This document shows, piece by piece, positions 1 through 7,450 of a DNA stretch of 20,465 nt. A model generated the notes under the pieces. It saw nothing but the letters and a program-made list of their open reading frames with translations, was not told the origin of the DNA and made no database searches. A program made the translations under genes and the position numbers. The first letter of the stretch is position 1, and every line of letters starts with the position of its first letter. Origin of the DNA: Spirochaeta sp. (lineage in GTDB: Bacteria; Spirochaetota; Spirochaetia; DSM-27196; Alkalispirochaetaceae); contig JAQIBO010000466.1 of the NCBI GenBank assembly GCA_027859055.1, positions 1 through 20,465 on the forward strand, in the 5' to 3' direction.

Positions 1-390
1 GTTGTCTGTCACTTCAACTCAAGCTGGGCAACGCGGGTCCGCCGCGATGACCTGCTGACCCTTCAGGTTGACGGAACCGCCGGAAGCGCCGTCGCCGGAC
101 TGCGCGATTGCGTCGTCCAGCACGACGCGGAAACGCCAAAGCCGGTGTGGAATCCGGACATCGACAACCCGATCGACTTTTTCGGCGGCTGGACCCCGAT
201 GCCGGACCGCGACCCGATGGACAACGCCTTCAAAGTTCAATGGGAGCTGTTCCTCCGCCACGTTATCGACGACGAACCGTTTCCCTGGGACCTGATCGAA
301 GGCGCCAAAGGCGTGCAACTGGCGGAACTCGGGCAGAAAAGCTGGGCGGAACGCTGCTGGCTGGAGGTGCCGGAGTTGCGCCGGAGCTGA
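1..390 (+). CDS. Gfo/Idh/MocA-family oxidoreductase, C-terminal part (5' end outside window)
   Basis: Frame 1 is open from the first base to a TGA at 388-390, giving the last 129 residues of a larger protein. The stretch with WNPDIDNP, DFFGGWTPMPD, NAFKVQWELFLRHV and the tail EGAKGVQLAELGQKSW resembles the C-terminal alpha/beta domain of Gfo/Idh/MocA NAD(P)-dependent sugar or inositol oxidoreductases, where a helix following an F.VQ.E.F..HV segment packs near the active site. The NAD-binding Rossmann half lies off the left edge, so cofactor motifs cannot be checked. It converges on the aldo/keto reductase gene and is probably the last gene of a rightward sugar-catabolic unit. Family assignment is by resemblance only; the substrate is unknown. 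Confidence 0.72.
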   Translation, partial: VVCHFNSSWATRVRRDDLLTLQVDGTAGSAVAGLRDCVVQHDAETPKPVWNPDIDNPIDFFGGWTPMPDRDPMDNAFKVQWELFLRHVIDDEPFPWDLIEGAKGVQLAELGQKSWAERCWLEVPELRRS

Positions 391-447
391 CCTCGGTATG
401 TGTCGCGGCGCTCCGGAAGACCCCGCACCCCGGCGCAAACCGGAGGA

Positions 448-467
448 GGGAGGGCCTCAGCCCTCCC
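448..467. terminator. Short GC-rich hairpin between convergent genes
   Basis: GGGAGGGC (448-455) and GCCCTCCC (460-467) form a perfect 8-bp stem with a 4-base CTCA loop. It lies between the convergent oxidoreductase and aldo/keto reductase genes, and the reductase stop codon falls inside the loop. There is no U-run on either side, so it is not a classical intrinsic terminator, although its position between two gene ends fits a termination or RNA 3'-end role. Confidence 0.35.
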
Positions 468-1542
468 AGCTCGTTCCGCGAAGGTCGTCCCAGATGCCGC
501 CGTCGGCGTAGCGCTCGGGGAAGAGCATCTTCGGCCGCGGATCCTCGGCTACATCAAGCTGAAGCACCATCCATTTCGGGTATTCCGGGGTTCCCGGGTC
601 TGACGCTTCGTTGAGCAATCGGATGTCCTCTTCGGACAGGACGACGTCCGAGGCTTGGATGTTGTCTTCCAGGTGCTCTATCTTGCGAGCGGCGATCAGG
701 ACGCTGCTGATCATCGGCCGCGTCAGCGTCCACGCGAGGGCAATTTGCGGAATGCTGACACCGTGTCGATCCGCCACCTTCTGGAGAGCATCCACCACGT
801 TGTACCCCAGCTCTTTATCAAACGGAACAAACTGCCCGGCCTGGGCGAAGCGCGTATCTTTCTGAGGTGGTGCGTTGCGGCTGTATTTTCCCGAAAGGAA
901 ACCACCGGCAAGCGGGCTCCAGACCAGAATTCCGATGTTGTTCTGCTCGGCAAAAGACAGGAACTCCGTTTCCAATCCCCGGCCAACAAGGCTGTAGTAC
1001 ATCTGGGCGGTCACGTATTTCTCCAGATGTTCCCGCTCCTGGATTCCCAGCGCCATCATTCCCTGCCACGCCAGATAATTGGAAAATCCGATGTACCGCA
1101 CTTTCCCCTGACGCACCAGATCGTCGAGGGTGCGCACCGTCTCTTCAAGGGGCGTGTTGCTGTCCCATCCGTGAATCTGGTACAGGTCCAGATAGTCCGT
1201 CTGCAGACGTTTCAGGCTTGACTCCACGCCACGCATGATGTTCACCCGCGTCGCACCGCTTCGGTTCACATTGTCGCTCATCGGCAGCCGTACCTTGGAC
1301 GCAAGGACAATCTCTTCCCGGATTCCCTTCAGCGCGTTTCCGAGCAGTGTTTCGCTTTCCCCCTGACTGTAGACGTCGGCGGTATCTACCATGTTGATAC
1401 CCCGGTCAAGGGCGTATTTCACCATCCTGGTTGTCGCCGCCTGATCAAGGCCGCCCATGTTCATCTTTTTGCCGAACTGCATCGTTCCCAACGCCAGTTC
1501 GCTCACGACCAATCCAGTGTTTCCCAGTTTTCGATATTTCAT
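457..1542 (-). CDS. Aldo/keto reductase
   Basis: This 361-residue protein is a complete NAD(P)H-dependent aldo/keto reductase of the YhdN/Tas-like group that reduces aldehydes or ketones in the cytoplasm. It begins MKYRKLGNTGLVVSELALGTM. The catalytic set is visible: Asp in NMVDTADVY, Tyr in the same motif, Lys in LASKVRL and His in YQIHGWD. YIGFSNY and the C-terminal segment with SSVLIAARKIEHLEDN form the cofactor phosphate-binding region. The start at 1542 is preferred over an in-frame start at 1632 because an AGGAG sits just upstream and the family N-terminus begins there. It lies 160 bases downstream of the sugar permease gene on the same strand and could be the last member of that operon or have its own promoter. 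Substrate unknown; a sugar or sugar-derived aldehyde is likely from context. Confidence 0.93.
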   Translation of the reverse strand: MKYRKLGNTGLVVSELALGTMQFGKKMNMGGLDQAATTRMVKYALDRGINMVDTADVYSQGESETLLGNALKGIREEIVLASKVRLPMSDNVNRSGATRVNIMRGVESSLKRLQTDYLDLYQIHGWDSNTPLEETVRTLDDLVRQGKVRYIGFSNYLAWQGMMALGIQEREHLEKYVTAQMYYSLVGRGLETEFLSFAEQNNIGILVWSPLAGGFLSGKYSRNAPPQKDTRFAQAGQFVPFDKELGYNVVDALQKVADRHGVSIPQIALAWTLTRPMISSVLIAARKIEHLEDNIQASDVVLSEEDIRLLNEASDPGTPEYPKWMVLQLDVAEDPRPKMLFPERYADGGIWDDLRGTSWEG

Positions 1543-1702
1543 TTTTTCTCCTACTCTGTGCGGGGCGGCCGTTTCAATGATCAACCCCGCGTCCTCTTTA
1601 ACAGGATAAACCCGCGGACGGTGGCGAAGCAAATCTTGAAAGGCGCTGTGTTGTCTGAAGACCCGCGGGGGTTAATCCAAAACGTTTTCGTACGCCCCCG
1701 CT
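1543..1702. other. 160-base intergenic gap between permease and aldo/keto reductase genes
   Basis: No gene is seen here. Three similar GC-rich pieces (CCCGCG preceded by AA or GA) occur near 1584, 1613 and 1663 on the + strand. On the - strand a poor promoter-like pair, TTGCTT with TATCCT 18 bases on, could serve the reductase gene. No hairpin followed by a U-run was found, so read-through from the sugar operon is possible. Confidence 0.4.
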
Positions 1703-2518
1703 CTACCCTTTCACCGCTCCGGCGGTCATACCGGCAATCAGCTGCTTCTGGATAAAGAAGAACAGCACCACCACGGGAATTGCGCTGACGATGCCGCCGG
1801 CGGTGAGAAGTCCCCAGGCGATCTGGTACTCACCGACCATATTTTGCAATGCGATAGGAATCGTCCGGACGTTGCGGCTCGTGAGAACAGAAGCGAATAC
1901 AAATTCATTCCAGGAGGTTATGAAGATATAGATACCGGTGGCGGCGATCCCGGGCATTGCAATGGGGAAAATGACCCGAAAGAGCGCCCCGAGACGGGAA
2001 CAGCCATCAATCAACGCCGCGTCGTCGAGTTGCTTCGGAATGGCGGCAAAAAACGAGGTCATCATCCACGTGGAAAACGGTATCGTAAAGGTGGCGTACG
2101 CGAGAACCAGCGCCAGGTAGGTATCCATGATATTCAGGGTGGAAAAAATGACAAAGAGCGGAATCAACAACAGAACCACGGGGAACATGTTTATTACCAG
2201 AAACTGCAACAGCAGATAGCGGCGAAAGCGAAACCGGAAGCGGGAAAAAGAATAGCTCGCGGTCACGCTGAACGTGAGGCCGAAGACCATACTGAAACTG
2301 GCGACCAGGAAGCTGTCGATAAGGTTTTCGGTGAAATTGATGCGATCAAAGAGGCGTACGTAGTTCTCCCCGGTCGGATTGCGGGGAACGTAGCGCAGAC
2401 CGTCAACGTACATTTCGCCCTCGGGAGTGATGGACGACACAAAGCCCCATGCATACGGGAACACGGCGAACAACACGATGATTGTAAGCGGCAGATAGAC
2501 GATGAAAAAACGTTTCAT
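1703..2518 (-). CDS. Carbohydrate ABC transporter permease, MalG type
   Basis: This 271-residue inner-membrane protein is the second permease of a CUT1-family sugar importer. It has a short cytoplasmic N-terminus, about six membrane helices starting FFIVYLPLTIIVLFAVFPYAW, and the cytoplasmic EAA loop that contacts the ATPase (DDAALIDGCSRLGALFRVIFPIAMPGI region). The C-terminus AGMTAGAVKG is typical of MalG-like subunits. Its ATG overlaps the stop of the upstream permease gene by four bases (ATGA), which shows translational coupling. No ATP-binding subunit is encoded in the window, so the transporter probably shares an MsmX-like ATPase encoded elsewhere, as is common for CUT1 systems. The sugar cannot be inferred from sequence. 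Confidence 0.95.
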   Translation of the reverse strand: MKRFFIVYLPLTIIVLFAVFPYAWGFVSSITPEGEMYVDGLRYVPRNPTGENYVRLFDRINFTENLIDSFLVASFSMVFGLTFSVTASYSFSRFRFRFRRYLLLQFLVINMFPVVLLLIPLFVIFSTLNIMDTYLALVLAYATFTIPFSTWMMTSFFAAIPKQLDDAALIDGCSRLGALFRVIFPIAMPGIAATGIYIFITSWNEFVFASVLTSRNVRTIPIALQNMVGEYQIAWGLLTAGGIVSAIPVVVLFFFIQKQLIAGMTAGAVKG

Positions 2519-3417
2519 CCGAGCTGGTCCTCCGTTTGGGAAATGCGGATCACGTAGAGGGTTACCACCGCAATGAGGAGTATCGTCAAATACACCGCGA
2601 TCGTCCCGGCGTACCCGAAATCAAGACCGCGGTACGCCTTTATGTACGAATACAGCGGAAGGGTATGGCTGTTGTATCCGGGGCCGCCGCCGGTCATGAT
2701 GAAGATGATGTCCAGAGAATTGGCAACCCAGATCGACCGCAAGAGAATTGTGGTAAAGAGGACCGGGGTGATCATCGGAAACGTGATTCGGAAAAACTTC
2801 TGAACTGTTGTGGCCCCGTCCACATCGGCAACCTCGTACAACTCCGTTGGAATCGCCTGCAATCCCGCAAGAATCATGATCGCGAAAAACGGGAAGCCCT
2901 GCCACATCAGCGCGACCATCACCGCAGGGAGTGCCGTCGCCCCCTGCGCCAGCCAGGGAACGTAGCGTTCAAGAAGCCCGACCCGTACCAACAGATCGTT
3001 GAGAACGCCGGTATTTCCGTCGTACATCCACCGCCACATAAGCGCCGTAATGACACTGGGAGTAACCCAGGGAATCAGAATGATCGCCCGGGCAACGCCA
3101 CGCATGGGAAACTGCTGGTTCAGGATGAGTGCCGTCATGAACCCCAACGCGAGTTGAAGACCGATAACGCCAAAAATCCAGACGAACGTGTTTTTGAGAC
3201 TGATCAGGAAGATCTCGTCATCCCATACGGCGATATAGTTTTTCAGGCCGACAAAACCCATCTCGTCGGGTTTCCAGATCACGTAGTCCATGAAGCTTAA
3301 GCTCACGGCGTAAATGATCGGGAAAAAGATAATCGCGACGGTCGCAAAGAGTGCCGGCGACAGAAACATGTAGGGCAAAGCCGGGCTGTGCAGATGAGAA
3401 CGCGTCGAACTCGGCAC
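2515..3417 (-). CDS. Carbohydrate ABC transporter permease, MalF/UgpA type
   Basis: This 300-residue inner-membrane protein is the first permease of the CUT1 sugar importer. Six membrane helices are evident, beginning LPYMFLSPALFATVAIIFFP, with the EAA loop at ELYEVADVDGATTVQKFFRITFPMI. I start it at GTG 3417 because a full AGGAGGT (3425-3431) lies seven bases before it. An in-frame ATG at 3441 has no ribosome site and sits against the base of a hairpin. It lies 69 bases downstream of the sugar-binding protein gene and overlaps the MalG-type permease by four bases. It forms the membrane channel with that partner; the ATPase is not present in the window. Confidence 0.94.
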   Translation of the reverse strand: MPSSTRSHLHSPALPYMFLSPALFATVAIIFFPIIYAVSLSFMDYVIWKPDEMGFVGLKNYIAVWDDEIFLISLKNTFVWIFGVIGLQLALGFMTALILNQQFPMRGVARAIILIPWVTPSVITALMWRWMYDGNTGVLNDLLVRVGLLERYVPWLAQGATALPAVMVALMWQGFPFFAIMILAGLQAIPTELYEVADVDGATTVQKFFRITFPMITPVLFTTILLRSIWVANSLDIIFIMTGGGPGYNSHTLPLYSYIKAYRGLDFGYAGTIAVYLTILLIAVVTLYVIRISQTEDQLG

Positions 3418-3424
3418 TGGCGGT

Positions 3425-3431
3425 ACCTCCT
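3425..3431 (-). promoter_or_regulatory. Shine-Dalgarno site that decides the GTG start of the MalF-type permease
   Basis: On the - strand AGGAGGT is followed by seven bases and then GTG at 3417. It lies inside the longer open frame that begins at ATG 3441, so the upstream ATG is unlikely to be the main start. Confidence 0.75.
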
Positions 3432-3441
3432 GAGAGGACAT

Positions 3442-3465
3442 GGAGCGGCGTATTGCCGCCGCCCC
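3442..3465 (-). other. Intercistronic hairpin after the sugar-binding protein gene
   Basis: On the - strand GGGGCGGCG and CGCCGCTCC pair over 9 bp with one G-U pair and a six-base loop, GCAATA. It lies between the binding-protein stop and the first permease. No U-run follows. Hairpins at this position in sugar ABC operons are known to stabilise the upstream mRNA or attenuate transcription, which gives more binding protein than permease; that role is inferred here. Confidence 0.5.
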
Positions 3466-3486
3466 ACGTCAGATCTAACTCATATT

Positions 3487-4731
3487 CTACTCGGAAAAAT
3501 GTTCTGCGAACGTTTCCATCATCTTTCGACTGCTGATTTCGCCGAGGAATGCGCGCTGCGTCGCCGCAGGCCACACACTTTCGACAAACTCCGCCGTACC
3601 GGGATGTGCGGGAAGAACTCCGGCAAAAGGCGTGGAGGCAGAGGTTGCAGCGTAGAATCGTTCCAGCTCACCGTGGTCCTGGTCCTCGTTGCTGATGTTA
3701 ATGGAAACCTGGCCGCTGGATTTCTGCCAGATCGCGTTGTTTTCAGCCTCGGCAAGAAATGCAGCCCATTTGAACGCCGCGTCGGGATTATCCGTCTCGG
3801 CAAACACCGCGTTTTCTTCATCACCAAAACTGGTCCATCGCCCGTCAGTACCTTCCGGTACGGGAAATGCGGAGATCTTTTCGCCCAGCGCTGCATGCAT
3901 ATCCGCTGCGCTCCCGATATGGTGAATCGTCATCGCCGTCGTTCCATTCTGCATGTTGGCGACTATTTCACGGAACCCGTCACTCGGTGTCGTCGGCGGG
4001 CTCACGCCGTGTTCACGATACAAGTCCAAAAACCACTCGTTTGCGGCAATAGCCTCCGGCGTTGCCAGAGCGACATTTCCGTTGTCGTCAAAGAACTCAG
4101 CACCGCTGGACAGGACAAAGGAGCCCCACCAGTCGTGACCACCGCGGGCACCACGAATACCAAAACCGTAAACGTCGGTTTCCCCGTCACCATCGGTATC
4201 GCGCGTCAGCGCCTGGGCAACCTCGAGAAACTCTTCGCGAGTTTCCGGAATGGAAAGACCAAGTTCGTCAAAGTGATCAACCCGGTAGTACATGTATAGC
4301 ACAACCATCTGGAGCGGCATGTAATACTGCTGCCCGTCGGAGTGGCGCGTCAGTTCCCAGACACGCGGGTATACGTCGTCTTTTCCATCCCAGTCCGCGA
4401 TGTAATCGTCCAACGGAAGCAACGCGCCCATTTCGACAAGTTGTGGCTGCCACCACAGTTTCACCTGCGCAACGTCGGGAGGATCGCCTGCGGCAGCCGC
4501 CGTTAAAAGACGCTGGTAATAGGCATCCCAGGGAACTCGCTCAGCCTCGATTCGAATACCGGGATTCTCCGATTCGAACTTTTCGATCAACGGATTCAGC
4601 GCAGTTTCCGGATCATCGAAATGGTACCAGAACCGGACAACTTCCTCCTCCTGCTCCTGGGCCCCGCTGGCAAACACAGCTGTGCTCGCAACGAGCAACA
4701 GAACCAATCCAATAGCTATCGTTCGTCTCAT
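3487..4731 (-). CDS. Sugar ABC transporter substrate-binding protein
   Basis: This 414-residue exported protein is the solute-binding component of a CUT1 sugar importer (extracellular solute-binding protein family 1). The N-terminus MRRTIAIGLVLLLVASTAVFASGAQEQ is a signal peptide with a likely type I cleavage after FAS or FA; there is no lipobox cysteine. The mature part has the family features VVRFWYHFDDPE, NPGIRIEAERVPWDAYYQRL, and later AFKWAAFLAEAENNAIW and VWPAATQRAFLGE. The start at 4731 is chosen over in-frame ATG 4764 because AGGAGG lies directly before it and the signal peptide begins there. It follows the transketolase genes by 29 bases, and the permeases follow it. It delivers sugar to the two membrane subunits; substrate unknown. 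Confidence 0.95.
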   Translation of the reverse strand: MRRTIAIGLVLLLVASTAVFASGAQEQEEEVVRFWYHFDDPETALNPLIEKFESENPGIRIEAERVPWDAYYQRLLTAAAAGDPPDVAQVKLWWQPQLVEMGALLPLDDYIADWDGKDDVYPRVWELTRHSDGQQYYMPLQMVVLYMYYRVDHFDELGLSIPETREEFLEVAQALTRDTDGDGETDVYGFGIRGARGGHDWWGSFVLSSGAEFFDDNGNVALATPEAIAANEWFLDLYREHGVSPPTTPSDGFREIVANMQNGTTAMTIHHIGSAADMHAALGEKISAFPVPEGTDGRWTSFGDEENAVFAETDNPDAAFKWAAFLAEAENNAIWQKSSGQVSINISNEDQDHGELERFYAATSASTPFAGVLPAHPGTAEFVESVWPAATQRAFLGEISSRKMMETFAEHFSE

Positions 4732-4760
4732 ACGAACCTCCTTATTTCCTATGGATTCTT

Positions 4761-5714
4761 TCACACCGCGCCGTTCCGCTTCCGGTCAACGACCTTCAAT
4801 GCGGAGGCTACGATAGCGTGCGAGGTCAATCCATATGCTTCCAATATTTCGTCCGGCTCACCGGACTCGCCATAGGTATCCTGAACCCCAACCCGTTCAA
4901 GCGGTACCGGATACGCAGATGAAAGTGTCTCGGCGATTACGCCGCCGAGCCCTCCCAATACGGAGTGTTCCTCCGCGGTGACGGCGCACCCACACCGGGT
5001 TGCCGCCCGAATGATCGTGTCTGTATCAAGGGGCTTTATCGTATGTACGTTCACAACGGTTGCAGAAATTCCGTGTTCTTTTTCCAGGACGTCCGCCGCA
5101 TCCAGTGCCATCGGAACCATCATTCCCGTGGCAAACACCGCAACATCGGTTCCGTCCCGCAATTCTACCGCGGCGCCCAGGTCAAACGGCGCATCCGCAG
5201 CGGTCACGATCGGCGTGGGAATCCGTCCCAGGCGCAGATAGACCGGCCCGGTGTGTTCGATTATCGCCCGGGTCGCCGCGCGCGCTTCGTGTGCGTCGGC
5301 GGGAACCACCACCGTCATACCGGGGATCATTCGCATCAGGGCAATATCCTCAAACGCCTGGTGCGTCGCGCCATCAGCGCCGACAGTAACGCCACCGTGA
5401 CTTGAACAGATCTTGACGTTTGCGTTGTTGTACCCCACGGACAGCCGAATCGGCTGGTGGCCAAGACTGGTTGCGAATATCGCAAACGTTGTCGCTACCG
5501 GTATCTTCCCGTCGAGGGCCATTCCTGCGGCGGTTCCCATCATATCCGCTTCGGATATGCCCATCTGAAAAAACCGTTTTGGATACGCCTCAGCGAACCC
5601 TTGAACTTTTATCGCATCCGCCAGGTCTGCGGTGAGCACAACCAGCCGGTCATTTGTGCGGGCGATCTCTACCAGTTCCGCCCCGAACGCCTCACGCATC
5701 GCCTGTTTGTTCAC
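4761..5714 (-). CDS. Transketolase, C-terminal subunit (split enzyme)
   Basis: This 317-residue protein is the pyrimidine-binding plus C-terminal half of a two-subunit transketolase. It carries the central TPP-activating Glu at residue 55 in FFQMGISEADMMG, the conserved SSHGGVTVGADGATHQ loop around residues 104-119 and the transketolase C-terminal domain (TVVNVHTIKPLD, TAEEHSVLGGLGG). Together with the upstream N-terminal subunit it would transfer a two-carbon ketol unit between sugar phosphates in the cytoplasm. The start ATG overlaps the stop of the N-terminal subunit by four bases, so the two halves are translationally coupled. Embedding in a regulated sugar operon suggests a dedicated isozyme rather than the housekeeping enzyme. 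Confidence 0.95.
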   Translation of the reverse strand: MNKQAMREAFGAELVEIARTNDRLVVLTADLADAIKVQGFAEAYPKRFFQMGISEADMMGTAAGMALDGKIPVATTFAIFATSLGHQPIRLSVGYNNANVKICSSHGGVTVGADGATHQAFEDIALMRMIPGMTVVVPADAHEARAATRAIIEHTGPVYLRLGRIPTPIVTAADAPFDLGAAVELRDGTDVAVFATGMMVPMALDAADVLEKEHGISATVVNVHTIKPLDTDTIIRAATRCGCAVTAEEHSVLGGLGGVIAETLSSAYPVPLERVGVQDTYGESGEPDEILEAYGLTSHAIVASALKVVDRKRNGAV

Positions 5715-6562
5715 AGTACACCTCCGGCGGTCCCTTCAATGGGAAAATCATCGTACCCGTCGGCGAGACCGATCTCTTCAAGCGCCTGTAGCGCAGCGTC
5801 CCGATCCGGCGTGGTCCCGTGCCACTTTGCCTGATCCTCCCATGCGGATACTCCGGCAGCCATTTTGACACGCGCAACAACCGCCCGTGGCGCGCTGCCG
5901 GAGGGCACCGTCGCCAGCGCTGACTGCAATTCATCCGGGTTATGGCCGTCGACCACTGTCGTCTCCCACCCGAAGGCGGCAAAACGGCGGTCGATCGGCT
6001 CCTGACGCTTGACTGCCTCGGTTGTCCCGTCAATCTGCAGGCCATTTGCAAGGATAATCGCGACCGCGTTGGACAGGCGGTAATGCCCGGCAGTCATCGC
6101 CGCCTCCCACACTTGCCCTTCCGCAAGTTCGCCATCACCGAGAATACAGAACACCCGGGCTGAACGCGCGTCTGCGCGCATCGAAAGGGCAAGCCCGTTT
6201 GCCACCGAAAGTCCCTGGCCCAACGGCCCGGAAGAGGTTTCTACCAACTTGCCGAGCTTCGCCCGCGCGGGATGTCCCTGCAATCGGCTACCGAAACGGC
6301 GGTGCGTCGCCAGTTCGTCGATTGGAAAGTGCCCGGTTCGCGCCAGGATCGAATACCATGCAGCGCAGATGTGGCCGTTGCTCAAAACGAGGCGGTCCCT
6401 GTCCTGCCAGTCCGGTTCGTCGGGACGATAGTGAAGTATGTCCTCATACAGGACGGTGAGAATATCCGCCACACCAAGTGCCCCGCCAACGTGGCCCGAT
6501 CCCGCATTGACGATCATCCGGATCGTGTCCCGCCGGACCTGTCGTGCAAGTTCATGAATCAA
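5711..6562 (-). CDS. Transketolase, N-terminal subunit (split enzyme)
   Basis: This 283-residue protein is the diphosphate-binding half of a split transketolase. Features are GSGHVGGALG near residue 21, SNGHICAAWY near 61, SSGPLGQGLSVANG near 110 and the TPP/Mg motif LGDGELAEGQVWEAA (141) ending at N173 in ILANGLQIDG. The acidic residue usually two positions before that Asn (DNN or DYN in relatives) is Leu here, a small deviation. H248 in the AKWHGT segment matches the usual WHG. The gene overlaps the repressor by four bases upstream and the C-terminal subunit by four bases downstream, so the repressor and both halves form a coupled translation string. Pair identity is secure; the donor ketose is not known. 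Confidence 0.94.
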   Translation of the reverse strand: MIHELARQVRRDTIRMIVNAGSGHVGGALGVADILTVLYEDILHYRPDEPDWQDRDRLVLSNGHICAAWYSILARTGHFPIDELATHRRFGSRLQGHPARAKLGKLVETSSGPLGQGLSVANGLALSMRADARSARVFCILGDGELAEGQVWEAAMTAGHYRLSNAVAIILANGLQIDGTTEAVKRQEPIDRRFAAFGWETTVVDGHNPDELQSALATVPSGSAPRAVVARVKMAAGVSAWEDQAKWHGTTPDRDAALQALEEIGLADGYDDFPIEGTAGGVL

Positions 6563-7311
6563 TTGTGTTCCTCCGTTTGTGTCGCATGTGAGAATCGTCG
6601 TGCTTTCAATTTGAACATATGCGAACGCATTGCCGCCTCGGCGTTATCAGGATTGTGACGACCCAAAGCAATAAGAATCTCGCGATGTTCTTCGACCGTT
6701 TCAGCGCGACTGGTCACATCGCCAAGCTCACGCTGACTGACATCACGGTTCATCTGAATAATTTCCGGCGTGAGGTATCCCAGTAGAGAGGTAAGAACCG
6801 GGTTTTTGGTTGCCCGGGCGATCGCAAGGTGAAACAGATGGTCTTCGTCGAGCGCCAGGCTTCCTGAGGAGACAGCTGCCTCGAACTCACGGTGTGCGGC
6901 GGTAAGCGCGTCCAGGTCGGAATCTTCAGCCCGTTCCGCGGCAAGCCGAGCGGCGTGGGTCTCGAGAATCTCGCGTGCCTCAAACAGTGATCCCAGATCG
7001 TGGTTCCCGCCACGGAGCATCGTCGAAATAAGTCCCTGAAGCGCCTTTTCTCCGATCTCAGCGATAAAATACCCGCGCTGCGATTCCGCGCGAACAAGCC
7101 CGTAAAACTCCATCTGCTTTAACGCTTCCCGAACGGGGCCCCGGCCGACGCCAAATCGTTCCGCCAGATCCCGTTCCGACGGAAGCCGGACGCCGCGCTT
7201 GTGGACACCCGAGGAGATCAACCCCTGAATCTGCTCAATGATCATATCGGTCGCCCGCGGCGCATCGATCTGTCGAAATACGGTCAAATTATCGTTGTTC
7301 TTTCCCCGCAC
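6559..7311 (-). CDS. GntR/FadR-family transcriptional regulator (FCD domain)
   Basis: This 250-residue repressor has an N-terminal winged helix (TDMIIEQIQGLI, RLPSERDLAERFGVGRGPVREALKQMEFYGLV, RGYFIAE) and a C-terminal FCD ligand domain. The FCD metal/ligand residues are visible: Asp and His in DEDHLFHLAI, His in EEHREIL and His in AMRSHM. The start is placed at GTG 7311 because GAGG lies six bases upstream. The longer open frame to 7422 would translate the operator repeats into LVNQKLVNQ, which is not part of the family fold. It is the first gene of the operon and sits directly behind its own promoter and twin palindromes, so it most likely represses itself and the transketolase/transport genes until a sugar acid or sugar phosphate binds. 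Confidence 0.9.
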   Translation of the reverse strand: MRGKNNDNLTVFRQIDAPRATDMIIEQIQGLISSGVHKRGVRLPSERDLAERFGVGRGPVREALKQMEFYGLVRAESQRGYFIAEIGEKALQGLISTMLRGGNHDLGSLFEAREILETHAARLAAERAEDSDLDALTAAHREFEAAVSSGSLALDEDHLFHLAIARATKNPVLTSLLGYLTPEIIQMNRDVSQRELGDVTSRAETVEEHREILIALGRHNPDNAEAAMRSHMFKLKARRFSHATQTEEHN

Positions 7312-7327
7312 GGAACACCTCACCAAC

Positions 7328-7352
7328 TGGTTAACCAGTTTTTGGTTAACCA
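7328..7352. promoter_or_regulatory. Tandem palindromic operators, TGGTTAACCA twice
   Basis: Two perfect copies of the 10-base palindrome TGGTTAACCA lie at 7328-7337 and 7343-7352, 15 bases apart start to start. The form TGGT-N2-ACCA is close to the TGGTNNNACCA type of site known for FadR-subfamily regulators. The upstream copy covers the expected transcription start of the repressor operon and the other covers about +15, an arrangement that would block RNA polymerase. No other copy of the palindrome was noticed in the window. Confidence 0.75.
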
Positions 7353-7356
7353 GTTC

Positions 7357-7385
7357 AGTGTAGAGCCGGATGTTCGATCCGTCAA
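7357..7385 (-). promoter_or_regulatory. Sigma70-like promoter of the repressor-transketolase-transport operon
   Basis: On the - strand TTGACG (7380-7385) and TACACT (7357-7362) are separated by 17 bases. This matches the -35 consensus at five of six positions and the -10 at four of six, at ideal spacing. The predicted start near 7350 falls within the first TGGTTAACCA operator. Confidence 0.65.
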
Positions 7386-7438
7386 GAAAAACCGGGCCTA
7401 TCCGGTTCGTCACCTCCCACACAAACCGTTGGCATGGT

Positions 7439-7444
7439 TATACT
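7439..7444 (+). promoter_or_regulatory. TATACT -10 element directly before the beta-barrel gene
   Basis: TATACT is followed by six bases and the ATG at 7451, so the predicted start of transcription is the A of the start codon. There is no Shine-Dalgarno sequence and no clear -35. The same TATACT-6-ATG layout occurs at 10232 on the other strand. Confidence 0.45.
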
Positions 7445-7450
7445 CTACGG

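Noticed and set aside
1844..3300. Two long + strand frames over the permease genes
   Set aside because: Both are antisense to two strongly supported ABC permeases, and their translations are very polar, the expected mirror of hydrophobic helices.
457..7311. Sulfoquinovose transketolase (sulfo-TK) pathway operon
   Set aside because: A split transketolase is present, but no sulfosugar isomerase or sulfolactaldehyde-handling enzyme is seen, and nothing in the binding protein points to a sulfonate.
7312..7422. Extended N-terminus of the GntR-type regulator
   Set aside because: The extra 37 codons run through the promoter and operators; a good ribosome site before GTG 7311 fits the family length of about 250 residues.
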